Assembly (NCBI GenBank): GCA_002726335.1
Contig: PBSR01000019.1
Coordinates: forward strand, 13,915 to 77,914
Direction of reading: 5' to 3'
Length of the DNA: 64,000 nt
Source of the DNA: Gemmatimonadaceae bacterium
GTDB lineage: Bacteria > Latescibacterota > UBA2968 > UBA8231
A program made the translations under genes and the position numbers. The notes beneath the pieces were generated by a model that had not been told where the DNA came from, did no database searches, and worked only from the letters and a program-made list of their open reading frames with translations. Shown piece by piece: positions 41,258 through 49,953 of this stretch. Position 1 is the first letter of the stretch; each line of letters starts with the position of its first letter.

Positions 41258-43225
41258 ATGCTTCGATTTGACCGCTCCCTGCTGCCGGCGGCGCAGCTTG
41301 AATTCGTCGTCATCGCCGACACGCACTACATGATCGATCCCGGCGACGCGCCCCTGGAGTTCGAGTCACGCCGCCATCAGAGCGAGCGGGGCCGCACCGC
41401 CTGGCAGATGGTGGCCGCTCTCGAGCCGGTCTTTGTCGTACACCTGGGCGACCTGGTACAGGAATTCCCCGGCCGGCCCGGTTTCGAGCGCGCCCAGCAG
41501 GAAGCTCTGGAACAGATCGATGCCGCGGGGCTGCGTCAGCTGTGCCGTTTCGTGGCCGGCAATCACGACGTCGGTGACAAACCGGATCCGACCATGCCCA
41601 CCGAGGACGTGACCACCGCCGGCCTGGCTGACTGGCAGCGGACGTTCGGTCCCTCCTGGTCGAGTTGGAACGTGGGCGGTCTGCATTTCGTCATTCTCAA
41701 TTCGCAGATTCTTAATACCGGTCTGGCCGCCGAGGCCGAGCAGCGGTCCTGGTTCGAAACGGATCTGGCGGCCAACGACGATCCCGTCGTCCTCTTCCTG
41801 CACCTGCCCCCGTTTCTGGACCACGGCGGCGAAGCCGCTCTCGGACACTATGACAACATCGCGGAGCCGGCGCGGTCCTGGCTTCTCGAGCGGGTCCGGT
41901 TGCACGACGTGTACACCGTGTTCGCCGCCCATGTACATTTTCGCTTCCTGCACTCCCTTGGTGCCGGGCGACGCTACTGGCTGTCGCCGTCGACATCGTT
42001 CACGCGACCCGGGTACGGCCATCTGTTCACCTCGGCGGCAGCGCCCGAGCGTGGCCGCGACGACGCCGACAAGATCGGTTTCCTGTTGTGCCGCCTCGTG
42101 GATGGTCGGCTCGATGTGCACCTGGTGCGCAGCCACGGCATCGACCTCGACAGGGGCTCGATCCAGTTGACGCCGACCCCGGTCACCGCAACGGGTCGCC
42201 TCGGTGTATCATCGGCCCACGTCCTGGCCCCGCACACCCAGATTCCCATCGCCTATCCCTCTGCCGTCCGGCAACCCGTACGCAACGACTATCCCCTGCT
42301 TGGCCTGCTGGAACTCGGCTGTGAGCGGGTACGTGTACCGGCGGCGGATCTGTTGGATCCGGTGCAGGCCGAACGGCTCGACCTGCTGCGTGAGGAGGGT
42401 GTGCGGGTGCAGGTCACCGCTCTCGGCGAAGCCGCCGCACGCGCCTGCCTGCCGCAACTGCACGACGACGACCTGCTGGAACTGCAGCTGCCGGGCCGTC
42501 TGCTGCCCGAGATGGAAGCGGTGCGAGAGCTGGCTGCCGACGGTCGTCAGATCGTCCTCTGTCCCATCCTGCCGGGTCAGTCCGTCCCTGGGAAACAGCA
42601 TCCGCGGACCCGAATCGGGTATCTGACCGGCGAGCTGGCCAGCCTTTCTGAACTGCTATCCGACCCCGGGATATCGCTGACTCCTGCCGTACGTCTCGAC
42701 GGCGATGCGCCCTGGTCAGCGGTACAGGCGTTGGGCACAGCAGACAACGCGCGGGACATCATCCTGCTGTTGGAGTTGCCCGGCGTCGATGATGCGCGCA
42801 ACGCCGTGGCCGCCGCCTTCGGCGTGGTGGCCGCCGCTGCCCTCGATGCGACGCCCCTGCTCGAGCCCCTCGTCGACCTGGACCGCACAATGGACGTCAG
42901 CAACGGCTTGCTCGACGGGCTGTGCAACCCTCGTCCGGCATTCCATGTGGCACGTCATCTTGCAGCGTGTCTGGCCGGCCATCCGTGTACACCGTCGTTG
43001 AAGACCCGTTCTGCCGCCCGGATCGTCGATCTGGGATGGGGACGACACCTCGTGATCGTCACGGCACCGCAGCCGCTGCGACGACTTGGGGTGGTAGATC
43101 CGACACGAGTTCTCCGCCTCGTGGACGGTGTCTGGTCTGGCGTCGGCACGGACCTCGACAGAGACGCAGTCGTCGATCCAACCTGGGGACCCCTGCTGCT
43201 GACCTCGGAATCAGATGTCAGATGA
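41258..43225 (+). CDS. Calcineurin-like metallophosphoesterase
   Basis: Residues about 10-240 hold the full metallophosphoesterase set: VVIADTHY, VVHLGDLVQ, FVAGNHDVGD, LFLHLPPF and VFAAHVHFRF. The C-terminal 400 residues have no family I recognise and contain several beta and alpha segments with ILLLELPGVDD. There is no signal peptide, so it is probably cytoplasmic. The substrate could be a cyclic nucleotide or a phosphodiester; sequence does not decide. It is divergent from the nucleotidyltransferase. Confidence 0.83.
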   Translation: MLRFDRSLLPAAQLEFVVIADTHYMIDPGDAPLEFESRRHQSERGRTAWQMVAALEPVFVVHLGDLVQEFPGRPGFERAQQEALEQIDAAGLRQLCRFVAGNHDVGDKPDPTMPTEDVTTAGLADWQRTFGPSWSSWNVGGLHFVILNSQILNTGLAAEAEQRSWFETDLAANDDPVVLFLHLPPFLDHGGEAALGHYDNIAEPARSWLLERVRLHDVYTVFAAHVHFRFLHSLGAGRRYWLSPSTSFTRPGYGHLFTSAAAPERGRDDADKIGFLLCRLVDGRLDVHLVRSHGIDLDRGSIQLTPTPVTATGRLGVSSAHVLAPHTQIPIAYPSAVRQPVRNDYPLLGLLELGCERVRVPAADLLDPVQAERLDLLREEGVRVQVTALGEAAARACLPQLHDDDLLELQLPGRLLPEMEAVRELAADGRQIVLCPILPGQSVPGKQHPRTRIGYLTGELASLSELLSDPGISLTPAVRLDGDAPWSAVQALGTADNARDIILLLELPGVDDARNAVAAAFGVVAAAALDATPLLEPLVDLDRTMDVSNGLLDGLCNPRPAFHVARHLAACLAGHPCTPSLKTRSAARIVDLGWGRHLVIVTAPQPLRRLGVVDPTRVLRLVDGVWSGVGTDLDRDAVVDPTWGPLLLTSESDVR

Positions 43226-43542
43226 GGGAATTCTTCTCCTTTTTCACGAACCCACGACAAGACGGTCCGTGACCGCGTAAGCTACACGTTTACAGTCTCT
43301 TGCCCCGCCTGCTTGTGGTTCAGGCATTCGATTTGCGTGATCGCCGCCGTCGCATCGGGGGTTGTGTGATTCAGGCGACCGGATATCATTAGGGACTGGA
43401 TGAAGTACGGCCGGGGTACCCCGGATGTAGTGAGTTGGAGTGCCCCACTCCCCCATGTGTTGTGCATTTCATCCGTCTCCCTCGTTCCCCCACTGTTCTT
43501 CGCCCTCTCCCGGGGCCGGAACGCTGTTGAGAGATGGAAACC
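43226..43542. other. Intergenic region holding a candidate structured RNA
   Basis: This 317-base stretch has no supported gene. Its right part contains the folded element at 43398-43474, listed separately. The rest shows pyrimidine-rich runs and no repeats I can recognise. Confidence 0.55.
43398..43474 (+). ncRNA. Candidate three-way-junction RNA element
   Basis: A closing stem GGATGAA (43398-43404) with TTCATCC (43468-43474) encloses two hairpins. The first is the palindrome CCGGGGTACCCCGG (43411-43424) and the second is GGAGTG-CCC-CACTCC (43437-43451). It lies about 70 bases before a 36-codon ORF, so it could be a leader element. I match no known riboswitch class to it, and the fold is read by eye only. 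Confidence 0.35.
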
Positions 43543-43653
43543 ATGCTGAGTCAGTCTCGCAGGACCCCATCCCGCTTTCCCGCTGTCATGCCGTGGTTGT
43601 TGTTCACCGGCGGTCTCATCCTCTTTGGACGGATCCTTCCCGCGCTGTTTTGA
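43543..43653 (+). CDS. Possible small membrane protein (36 aa)
   Basis: An ATG at 43543 after GAGAGATGG opens a 36-codon frame. It starts with a short basic region (MLSQSRRTPSRFP) and then a single hydrophobic helix (PWLLFTGGLILFGRILPALF). The layout of basic N-terminus inside, one membrane helix and nothing else is common among small membrane peptides. The function is unknown. It is too short to be certain it is expressed. Confidence 0.4.
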   Translation: MLSQSRRTPSRFPAVMPWLLFTGGLILFGRILPALF

Positions 43654-43657
43654 GCCA

Positions 43658-43672
43658 CACCGCCGAGAGGCG
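43658..43672. terminator. Short hairpin between convergent genes
   Basis: CCGCC-GAGA-GGCGG sits between the small ORF stop and the ABC permease stop. It could end transcription from either side, but there is no strong T-run. Confidence 0.4.
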
Positions 43673-43675
43673 GCT

Positions 43676-44461
43676 TCAGGCAGACGCACCGGAGTAGTGG
43701 CGGACCCCCGTCTTCCAGAACCAGCGTGAGGCTGCCAGCAGGGCCGCCGCCAGCACCACCGTTCCCACCAGCCACTCGGACGACAACCGACCCACCAACG
43801 CCCCGGCGGGTACCGTGACGGCAAAGGCGACCGGTACGACAAAGGTCAGCACCGCCTGCATCCACCGCGGGTAGATCGTCACCGGCCAGCGTGCCGCGTC
43901 GTACATACTGTGGAAGATCATCAGGATGTTCTCGATGCGGACGAACCAGAACGACACCGTCGACAGCATCAGCCAGAAGCTGTAGAGGATCACCGACCCT
44001 GCCGCCAGGCTGAGGGCGAAGCTGAGCACCTCCGGCCAGCCGGTAACACGGTCCATCCACAGCATGGCCCCGACGATGGTCAGCCCGCCGAGAACGACAT
44101 CGACGAGGCGCCACACGCGCACGTAGCTGATGCTGACCAGGACCTGTGCCTCCTCCGGCTTGGTCAGGGTGAAATCGAGAGTGCCGTCCCGCACCCCCTC
44201 GATCAGCTTCTCCATACTCGGCTGTACGACAACACCCACCATCCCTGACATCAGCATCCACACACCCATGAGCACCACCATCTCCCCCGGCTGCCAGCCG
44301 TTGAGATCGTCGGTCTGCCGGAAGACGATGAAGACGCTGAACAGGGCAAACCCCAGTTCCATCGTCGAGCGCAACAGATGGATCCAGAAGTTGGCCCGGT
44401 ACTGCACCTCGTTCATCACGCCGATACGGAAGAACAACAGCAGCAGGCGCAGTGTGTTCAT
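43676..44461 (-). CDS. ABC-2 type permease (second subunit)
   Basis: This 261-residue integral membrane protein has about six hydrophobic segments, including VVLMGVWMLMSGMVGVVVQ, VLSFALSLAAGSVILYSFWLML and VVPVAFAVTVPAGALVG. The DGTLDFTLTKPEEAQVLVS segment matches the ABC2_membrane_6 family, whose members pair with a similar permease and an ATPase. It probably forms an efflux half-channel for an unknown substrate. It is the last of three genes transcribed from 46257, 15 bases after the other permease. Confidence 0.85.
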   Translation of the reverse strand: MNTLRLLLLFFRIGVMNEVQYRANFWIHLLRSTMELGFALFSVFIVFRQTDDLNGWQPGEMVVLMGVWMLMSGMVGVVVQPSMEKLIEGVRDGTLDFTLTKPEEAQVLVSISYVRVWRLVDVVLGGLTIVGAMLWMDRVTGWPEVLSFALSLAAGSVILYSFWLMLSTVSFWFVRIENILMIFHSMYDAARWPVTIYPRWMQAVLTFVVPVAFAVTVPAGALVGRLSSEWLVGTVVLAAALLAASRWFWKTGVRHYSGASA

Positions 44462-44476
44462 ACCCGGCGAGCCGAC

Positions 44477-45283
44477 TTACGCGCCCACAGCGGAGTAACG
44501 GGCGGCGGCTCGCCGCCATACCAACTGTATGACGCCGAAACCGACAGCGATCCACACCGCCTGCATGGTGAAACCGTGGAACGCCTCGTCCGGTGTCAGG
44601 CGACCCAGAAGCAGTTCCACGGGAAAGGAGACCATCCAGGGAAAGGGACTCCAGGCCGCGATACTCTGCACGACGCCGGGCATCCAGTCCAGTGGCGCCA
44701 GGCTGCCGGTCAGGATCATGACGAACCCCATATAGAGCTCGTTGAGGCCGGAGGTGTCCGTGATCCAGAACGCCAGCAGCGCCACGGCCCATTCGAAGAA
44801 GAAACGCGCCAGGAAAGCCAGCAGCAGCGCCGGGGCAAAGACCAGTGCCGACCACAGTGGCGGGTCTAGAGTGGGCTTGAAATGGCAGGCGAGCAGGCCG
44901 GTCACCGGCAGCATGACGGCAAGGGTGAGAAACTTGTAGGCCGCGTTCTGCAACACGTCCCGATGCCAGGGATGCAGGGGCTGCACGAGGATCGAGTTGA
45001 AGAATCCCGAACGCACGCGCCAGCCCATCTCGTACATGTGCCACGTGAAGGTCACGTGGTTGACGACCATGATGGCGAGGAAGTAGGCGGCGATGGCGCC
45101 GGCATCGTAGTCGCCGACGCTGCCTCCCTTCGACTCGGCCACGGTCAGCCACACGATCATGTGAATCACCGGCCACAGCACCAGTCCGAGAAGCCAGATG
45201 ACGACGGCGGCGCGGTACTGAAACATGACCGACAGTTCCAGACCGAAGAGCGTCCGGTAGATGTCACCGAAGCTCCGGATCAC
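44477..45283 (-). CDS. ABC-2 type permease (first subunit)
   Basis: This 268-residue polytopic protein begins with a cytoplasmic amphipathic segment (IRSFGDIYRTLFGLELSVMFQYR). Membrane segments follow, such as AAVVIWLLGLVLWPVIHMIVW and FVMILTGSLAPLDWMPGVV. It resembles its neighbour in layout, including the RSGFFNSILVQPLHPW loop that matches the partner's DGTLDFTLTKP loop. The start overlaps the ATPase stop as ATGA, so the subunits should be made in fixed ratio. Confidence 0.85.
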   Translation of the reverse strand: MIRSFGDIYRTLFGLELSVMFQYRAAVVIWLLGLVLWPVIHMIVWLTVAESKGGSVGDYDAGAIAAYFLAIMVVNHVTFTWHMYEMGWRVRSGFFNSILVQPLHPWHRDVLQNAAYKFLTLAVMLPVTGLLACHFKPTLDPPLWSALVFAPALLLAFLARFFFEWAVALLAFWITDTSGLNELYMGFVMILTGSLAPLDWMPGVVQSIAAWSPFPWMVSFPVELLLGRLTPDEAFHGFTMQAVWIAVGFGVIQLVWRRAAARYSAVGA

Positions 45284-46257
45284 GTCGCCGCCTCCTGGCT
45301 GAAAACCTGCTCGATCACCTCCTCGATGGGAGGCTCTTCCACCGTCAGGTCGACCACGGGCAGGTCGGCCAGCAACCGACCGGTGACGCGCGCCGTATCC
45401 TCTTTGGGCACCAGCAGGGTCGCCCGGTTGCCTTCTACATTGACGGTACTGCTGTAAGCGCTCAGGTCGAATCCCTCGCCTTCGAGATCGACCACGATCG
45501 TCTTGTGTGGTGAGAACCGCTGCACGAGATCGGCCAACGCCCCGTCGAACAGCAGCTGGCCGTGATGGATGACGACGACACGTTCACACAGCGCTTCGAC
45601 ATCCGCCATGTAATGGCTGGTGAGCAGTACCGTGGCACCCACCCGCTGGTTGTAGTCGGCGATGAAGGCCCGGATGCGCCGCTGCATGGTCACGTCGAGG
45701 CCCAGGGTTGGCTCGTCGAGAAACAGAATCTGTGGCCGGTGCAGCAGGGCGGCGGCAATCTCGCATTTCATCCGTTCGCCCAGCGACAGGTTGCGTGTCG
45801 GCTTGCGCAACAGGTCACCGAGGTCGAGCAGCTCGGACAGTTCGTCGACTGTGCGGGCAAACTCCGGCCGCGGCAGCCGGTAGATGGCCCGATTGCGCTC
45901 GAAGGAATCGGCCACGGGCAGGTCCCAGACCAGCTGGTTGCGATTGCCCATGACCAGCGTGATCTGCCGCAGAAACTCACGTTGGCGACGAAACGGTTCA
46001 TAGTCCAGAACGCGCACCCGGCCGCCGGAGGGATTGAGCAGACCGGAAAGCATCTTCAACGTCGTCGTCTTGCCGGCACCGTTGGGACCGAGAAACCCCA
46101 CGACTTCGCCGGGCGCCACATCGAAGGAAACCGTCTTCACGGCCTCCACGTCCCGCGTGCGACGGTGGAACAGGCTCTTGGCGGCATTCAGCAGACCGGG
46201 GTCGCGCTCGGGTACGCGATAGGTCTTCGACAGGGCATCACAGTGCAGGGCAGGCAT
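45280..46257 (-). CDS. ABC transporter ATP-binding protein
   Basis: The Walker A is GFLGPNGAGKTTTLK, the ABC signature is NLSLGERMKCEIAAALL, and Walker B is ILFLDEPTLGLD, followed by the switch His in TVLLTSHYM. The start at 46257 (MPALHCDALSKTYRV) is the family start; the longer frame overlaps the oxidoreductase gene end. The 80-residue C-terminal extension is typical of ABC-2 exporters. It powers the two permeases encoded downstream in the same operon. Confidence 0.93.
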   Translation of the reverse strand: MPALHCDALSKTYRVPERDPGLLNAAKSLFHRRTRDVEAVKTVSFDVAPGEVVGFLGPNGAGKTTTLKMLSGLLNPSGGRVRVLDYEPFRRQREFLRQITLVMGNRNQLVWDLPVADSFERNRAIYRLPRPEFARTVDELSELLDLGDLLRKPTRNLSLGERMKCEIAAALLHRPQILFLDEPTLGLDVTMQRRIRAFIADYNQRVGATVLLTSHYMADVEALCERVVVIHHGQLLFDGALADLVQRFSPHKTIVVDLEGEGFDLSAYSSTVNVEGNRATLLVPKEDTARVTGRLLADLPVVDLTVEEPPIEEVIEQVFSQEAAT

Positions 46258-46289
46258 GCCAGTGATCTTCGGTGCGGGGTGCGGCGGCG

Positions 46290-47870
46290 TCAAAGGCCGA
46301 GATCTGACAGCAGCACCTGGGCGGCGTTGTACCCGGGCAGTCCCGTCACGTTCCCCGACGGATGACAACACGAACCACACAGATAGAGACCGTCCAGGTG
46401 ACCGCGGTAGTGGCCTGCCCCCGGGAACGGTCGATCATAGCCCACCTGGCCGTGTCCCAGGCTGCCCACCAGCAGATCGGCGTCCTGCATGTTCGGCAGC
46501 AGCGCAGGGATCTCGTGCACCGGGCGAATGAGGGACTGACGCACGGTGCCCTGAAGGTTGGGGGCGTACTCCTGCCAGCGCGCCAGCATGCGTCGGCCGT
46601 GTATCTCTGCCTCTGCGTCCCAGTTGCCGGGGCTGCCGCCCAGCCGATAGGGAACCTTCTCCCACATGAATGCCGTGTGTCCCCCAACCGGTGCCTGTGT
46701 CCCATCGAACTGTGTAGGACAACTGCCCCACATCACTGTCGGCGGGATCCTGCCTTGTTCGTGGGACCGGACCATCTCGTCGAAATCCTCCACCGACTCC
46801 AGTCCCAGAAGTACCATGAAAGCATTCTCGAGCTCGGGATGTTGTTCGGTGGCGGTGTATCGTGGGGCTTCGTCGAGGTTGAGATAGAGTCCGAACAGCG
46901 GCGCCAGCAGATTGTAGCGAAACGCCGCCGCTGCCTCACGCCACGGGCCGGGCAGGTAGGCGGCATCGATGAGGTCGATGAACGTCTGCTGCGGATTCAG
47001 ACCCGAGACGACGAACTGTCGTGCCTTGATCCGTTCTCCTGCCGTCGTCTCCACCCCGGTGACACGGTCTTGCCCGTCGGGGCCGCGCTCGACGAGGATG
47101 CAGGCCGGGGTAACTCCTGTGCGAACGGCTCCCCCCGCCTCCCTGATCGAGGCCGTGAGCGCTTCGGCCAGTCGAGCCGAGCCGCCGACACACATCTGCG
47201 CCTTGCCATCGGCGGCCAGCAGCGCCGGGATGTGATGGCCGAACCCGGTGGCTCGCAGGTCGACTTCGCGCAGACCATTGAAGAACAGCAGACCGGCCTG
47301 AACCGCGGGATGCTCGAATTCGCGCAGGACGAAGTCGCGCGGAGACATCCTGCTGGTCTCCAGCAGCAGGCGGCCGGCTGGTGTCTGTTGCAGGCGTTGC
47401 GTGCGTTCCGGCGACGGCACTGGGGGCGCCTGCGCTTCGGGCACGAGGATGTCCCGGACCACGGGCAGGAAGGCCTGCCGCCAGCGCCGCAGAGTCTCGG
47501 CATCGCGCTGGCTGAGTCGGGCGAAAGAGTCTGCGGTGCGCTCGAAGTCGGTCCACCATTCCAGCACCCCCGCACCGTCCGGCAGCAGCATGGCGACATT
47601 GAGATCGGGCTCGATGTAGCGGGCGCCGTGCCGCTCCAGGTCGAGATCGGTGTACCAGGGCTGCTGGGTCAGACCCCGGTGATAGAAGGAGTGTGTATTG
47701 TGCCGGAAGCCGGACCCGGCGGGCCATTGCTCGGTGCACAGCCCGCCGCCGGCGACATCGTTGCACTCCAGGCTGAGCACGCGCAGACCGGCTCGACACA
47801 GATAGGCCTGCAACACCAGGCTGTTGTGCCCCGACCCGAGAATGATGCCGTCGTAGTCGTCCTCTGACAT
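46290..47870 (-). CDS. Phytoene desaturase-like FAD oxidoreductase
   Basis: The start at 47870 gives 526 residues beginning MSEDDYDGIILGSGHNSLVLQ. This is the dinucleotide-binding GxGxN variant found in the PYRXD2/carotenoid-isomerase-like branch of the family. GGGLCTEQWPAGSGFRHNTHSFY and the C-terminal LYLCGSCCHPSGNVTGLPGYNAA are the FAD-contacting ends. No other carotenoid gene is nearby, so the substrate may be a different lipid or isoprenoid. It is 32 bases upstream of the ABC ATPase, on the same strand. Confidence 0.85.
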   Translation of the reverse strand: MSEDDYDGIILGSGHNSLVLQAYLCRAGLRVLSLECNDVAGGGLCTEQWPAGSGFRHNTHSFYHRGLTQQPWYTDLDLERHGARYIEPDLNVAMLLPDGAGVLEWWTDFERTADSFARLSQRDAETLRRWRQAFLPVVRDILVPEAQAPPVPSPERTQRLQQTPAGRLLLETSRMSPRDFVLREFEHPAVQAGLLFFNGLREVDLRATGFGHHIPALLAADGKAQMCVGGSARLAEALTASIREAGGAVRTGVTPACILVERGPDGQDRVTGVETTAGERIKARQFVVSGLNPQQTFIDLIDAAYLPGPWREAAAAFRYNLLAPLFGLYLNLDEAPRYTATEQHPELENAFMVLLGLESVEDFDEMVRSHEQGRIPPTVMWGSCPTQFDGTQAPVGGHTAFMWEKVPYRLGGSPGNWDAEAEIHGRRMLARWQEYAPNLQGTVRQSLIRPVHEIPALLPNMQDADLLVGSLGHGQVGYDRPFPGAGHYRGHLDGLYLCGSCCHPSGNVTGLPGYNAAQVLLSDLGL

Positions 47871-48013
47871 GGCCGTCAAGCTACCTACATGGCCCTGTGG
47901 CGCAAACACTTGTAGGGTTGCCCACCAGGGCACTGCCGACCTTATTCATCTTCAGTTTCCGAATGTGACCGATTCACAGCCGAGCGGCTTCGTCGCCGCT
48001 ACTTTTGATCGGT

Positions 48014-49273
48014 ATGACCATGTACGGTGCAAAACTCCTGGCCCTGGCGGTCCTGGGCCTGTCCCTCGCTCTGTGTCGGACCAACCAGGCCGTCGCCCAG
48101 GCGGGAGAGGGTGTCGAGGTCTACTCCTACGGCACGGTGGATCTGCAGTTGTCGTCCAGCTCGGGGCGCGCCCTGGCCGTCAACCGGCAACGACGTGGCA
48201 ACTCCCCCTTCAGTCATATCAACCTCAGTCTCTTCACCGACATCGTCGCCAGCGACCGCCTCACCGTGTTCAACCATCTTGTGGTCGATCCCTCGGCGCG
48301 AGCCTCGCTCAACTCTTTCCTGCGAACCTGGGCCCGCTACACCGCCGTGGTCCGCGACGGTTTTGACCTGCATCTGCAGTTCGGCAAGATCCCCACCCCA
48401 TTCGGGCACTTCACCGAGCGCTCCTACACCGACAGCAATCCCGTCCTCGGGTATCCGTTGATGTATCACTACTCCTCCTCCCTGCGCAGCAATCAGCTGC
48501 CGGCGGACAATGCCGATCTGCTCCTGCACCGGGGTCAGGGAACGCCGGATGTCTTCACCGGGTACGAGGGGGGTGGCGCCAGCAGCGCCTTCTCCGGTCT
48601 GCCCATGGTCTACGACTCCTGTTGGGACTTTGGCGGCAACATCATCGGCTCTGTGTGGCGTTTCGAGTATCTGTTCGCCGTGACCCAGGGTTCGTTATCC
48701 GACCCGAAGGCGAACGCATCAGACAACAATGATGGCCGGCAACTGGCGGCCCGCTTGGGATTCGTCCCCTTCACCGGCCTGCTGCTGCGCACGTCCTGGG
48801 CCCGGGCCCCATACCTGGACCACGCCGTGGCCGAGGGCCTGGCCCCGGGCGATGAGGTGGAGGACTTCGTGCAGGAGATCGTCGGTGTGTCGGCCGAATA
48901 CGAGTGGCGGCATCTGTCCCTGATCGGTGAGTGGGCGGCCAATCGATGGGAATCGCCCAACATCGTCGATGCCGGTGGTAGCCGACGTGACCTCACAGTG
49001 AACGGATTCTATTTGGAGGGGCGCTACAAACTGCGGCCCGGCTGGTTTGCCGGTGGGCGTTACAGTGGGCTGCGTTACGGAACGATCGGCGACGGCGGTC
49101 CCAGCGACAGGGGGGTCAACTGGGATTGGGATGTGGACCGCTACGAATTCGGCACCGGCTACTGGTTCACCGACGAGATCCTCGTCAAGGTCACAGCCCA
49201 GGTGAATGCCATCGACGATAGCGGTGACGACGACGACAGCATCCTCGGCTCGCAGCTGACGGTTCGCTTCTGA
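48014..49273 (+). CDS. Porin-like outer-membrane beta-barrel protein
   Basis: An N-terminal signal (GAKLLALAVLGLSLALC) precedes alternating beta strands with aromatic ends. The protein finishes with LGSQLTVRF, a C-terminal Phe typical of outer-membrane insertion. Segments such as FDLHLQFGKIPTPFGHF and RYEFGTGYWFTDEILVKV fit a phosphate/short-chain-porin-like barrel of about 420 residues. The ATG at 48014 is preferred over the upstream TTG. A hairpin (AGCGGC/GCCGCT, 47983-48000) lies just before the start. The stop overlaps the cupredoxin start as TGATG. Confidence 0.75.
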   Translation: MTMYGAKLLALAVLGLSLALCRTNQAVAQAGEGVEVYSYGTVDLQLSSSSGRALAVNRQRRGNSPFSHINLSLFTDIVASDRLTVFNHLVVDPSARASLNSFLRTWARYTAVVRDGFDLHLQFGKIPTPFGHFTERSYTDSNPVLGYPLMYHYSSSLRSNQLPADNADLLLHRGQGTPDVFTGYEGGGASSAFSGLPMVYDSCWDFGGNIIGSVWRFEYLFAVTQGSLSDPKANASDNNDGRQLAARLGFVPFTGLLLRTSWARAPYLDHAVAEGLAPGDEVEDFVQEIVGVSAEYEWRHLSLIGEWAANRWESPNIVDAGGSRRDLTVNGFYLEGRYKLRPGWFAGGRYSGLRYGTIGDGGPSDRGVNWDWDVDRYEFGTGYWFTDEILVKVTAQVNAIDDSGDDDDSILGSQLTVRF

Positions 49274-49953
49274 TGGCCCGGCGCCGATGGCGAGTCGTGA
49301 CCGGGCTCTGCGCTGTCGGGTTCTACCTTGCCAGCACCGCCGCTGCCGATGCTGGCGGCACGATCACGGGCACTGTGTCGGTGAGCCTGCCACAGCGAGG
49401 CGAGCGTCCCCCACGATACTATCGTGGTGCCTACCGCGCTTCCCATACTTACGAGGCGCCATCGGCACCGGTACAGAGTGTCGTCGTTTACCTGGAGGAC
49501 CTGCCGACACTGGGCGACGGCTGGACGATCCCCGCTGAACCGGCGTTGATGCGTCAGCACCACGACCGCTTCGTGCCCCGCGTCCTGCCGGTGTTGCGGG
49601 GGCGTACCGTGTCCTTCCCGAACGACGACAACTACTACCACAACGTCTTTTCCGTCGTCGCCGGAGATCGCTTTGACCTGGGCCGCTTTGGGCAGGGCGA
49701 CACGCGCCTGCAGGTCTTTGCCGATCCCGCCGTCGTCGTCGTACGCTGCGAGATCCACCCCGGGATGAAAGCCTTCATCCTCGTGCGCCAAAACCCGGCA
49801 TTCACCGTACCCGATGCCAGTGGCCACTTCCAGCTGCGTGACGTTCCTGCCGGCACCTGGTCCCTCGTGGCCTGGCATCCGACACGTGCCAACCTGCGCC
49901 GCACCGTCACCGCCACCGACGGCAAGTCCGCCACACTCGAACTCTCTTTCTGA
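49273..49953 (+). CDS. Periplasmic cupredoxin-like copper protein
   Basis: A signal peptide (TGLCAVGFYLASTAAADA) is followed by a cupredoxin-like region. The type-1 copper ligands can be assigned as His in NDDNYYHNVFSV and Cys, His and Met in VRCEIHPGMKAF. A carboxypeptidase-regulatory-like beta domain follows (FQLRDVPAGTWSLVAWHPT). Such proteins are often labelled methylamine-utilisation-like. It is coupled on both sides by TGATG, to the porin gene and to the histidine kinase gene. Confidence 0.82.
   Translation: MARRRWRVVTGLCAVGFYLASTAAADAGGTITGTVSVSLPQRGERPPRYYRGAYRASHTYEAPSAPVQSVVVYLEDLPTLGDGWTIPAEPALMRQHHDRFVPRVLPVLRGRTVSFPNDDNYYHNVFSVVAGDRFDLGRFGQGDTRLQVFADPAVVVVRCEIHPGMKAFILVRQNPAFTVPDASGHFQLRDVPAGTWSLVAWHPTRANLRRTVTATDGKSATLELSF

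Noticed and set aside
43551..45176. A 541-codon minus-strand frame
   Set aside because: It is a shadow of the two ABC permease genes, which have clear membrane segments and an ATGA overlap in the other frames.
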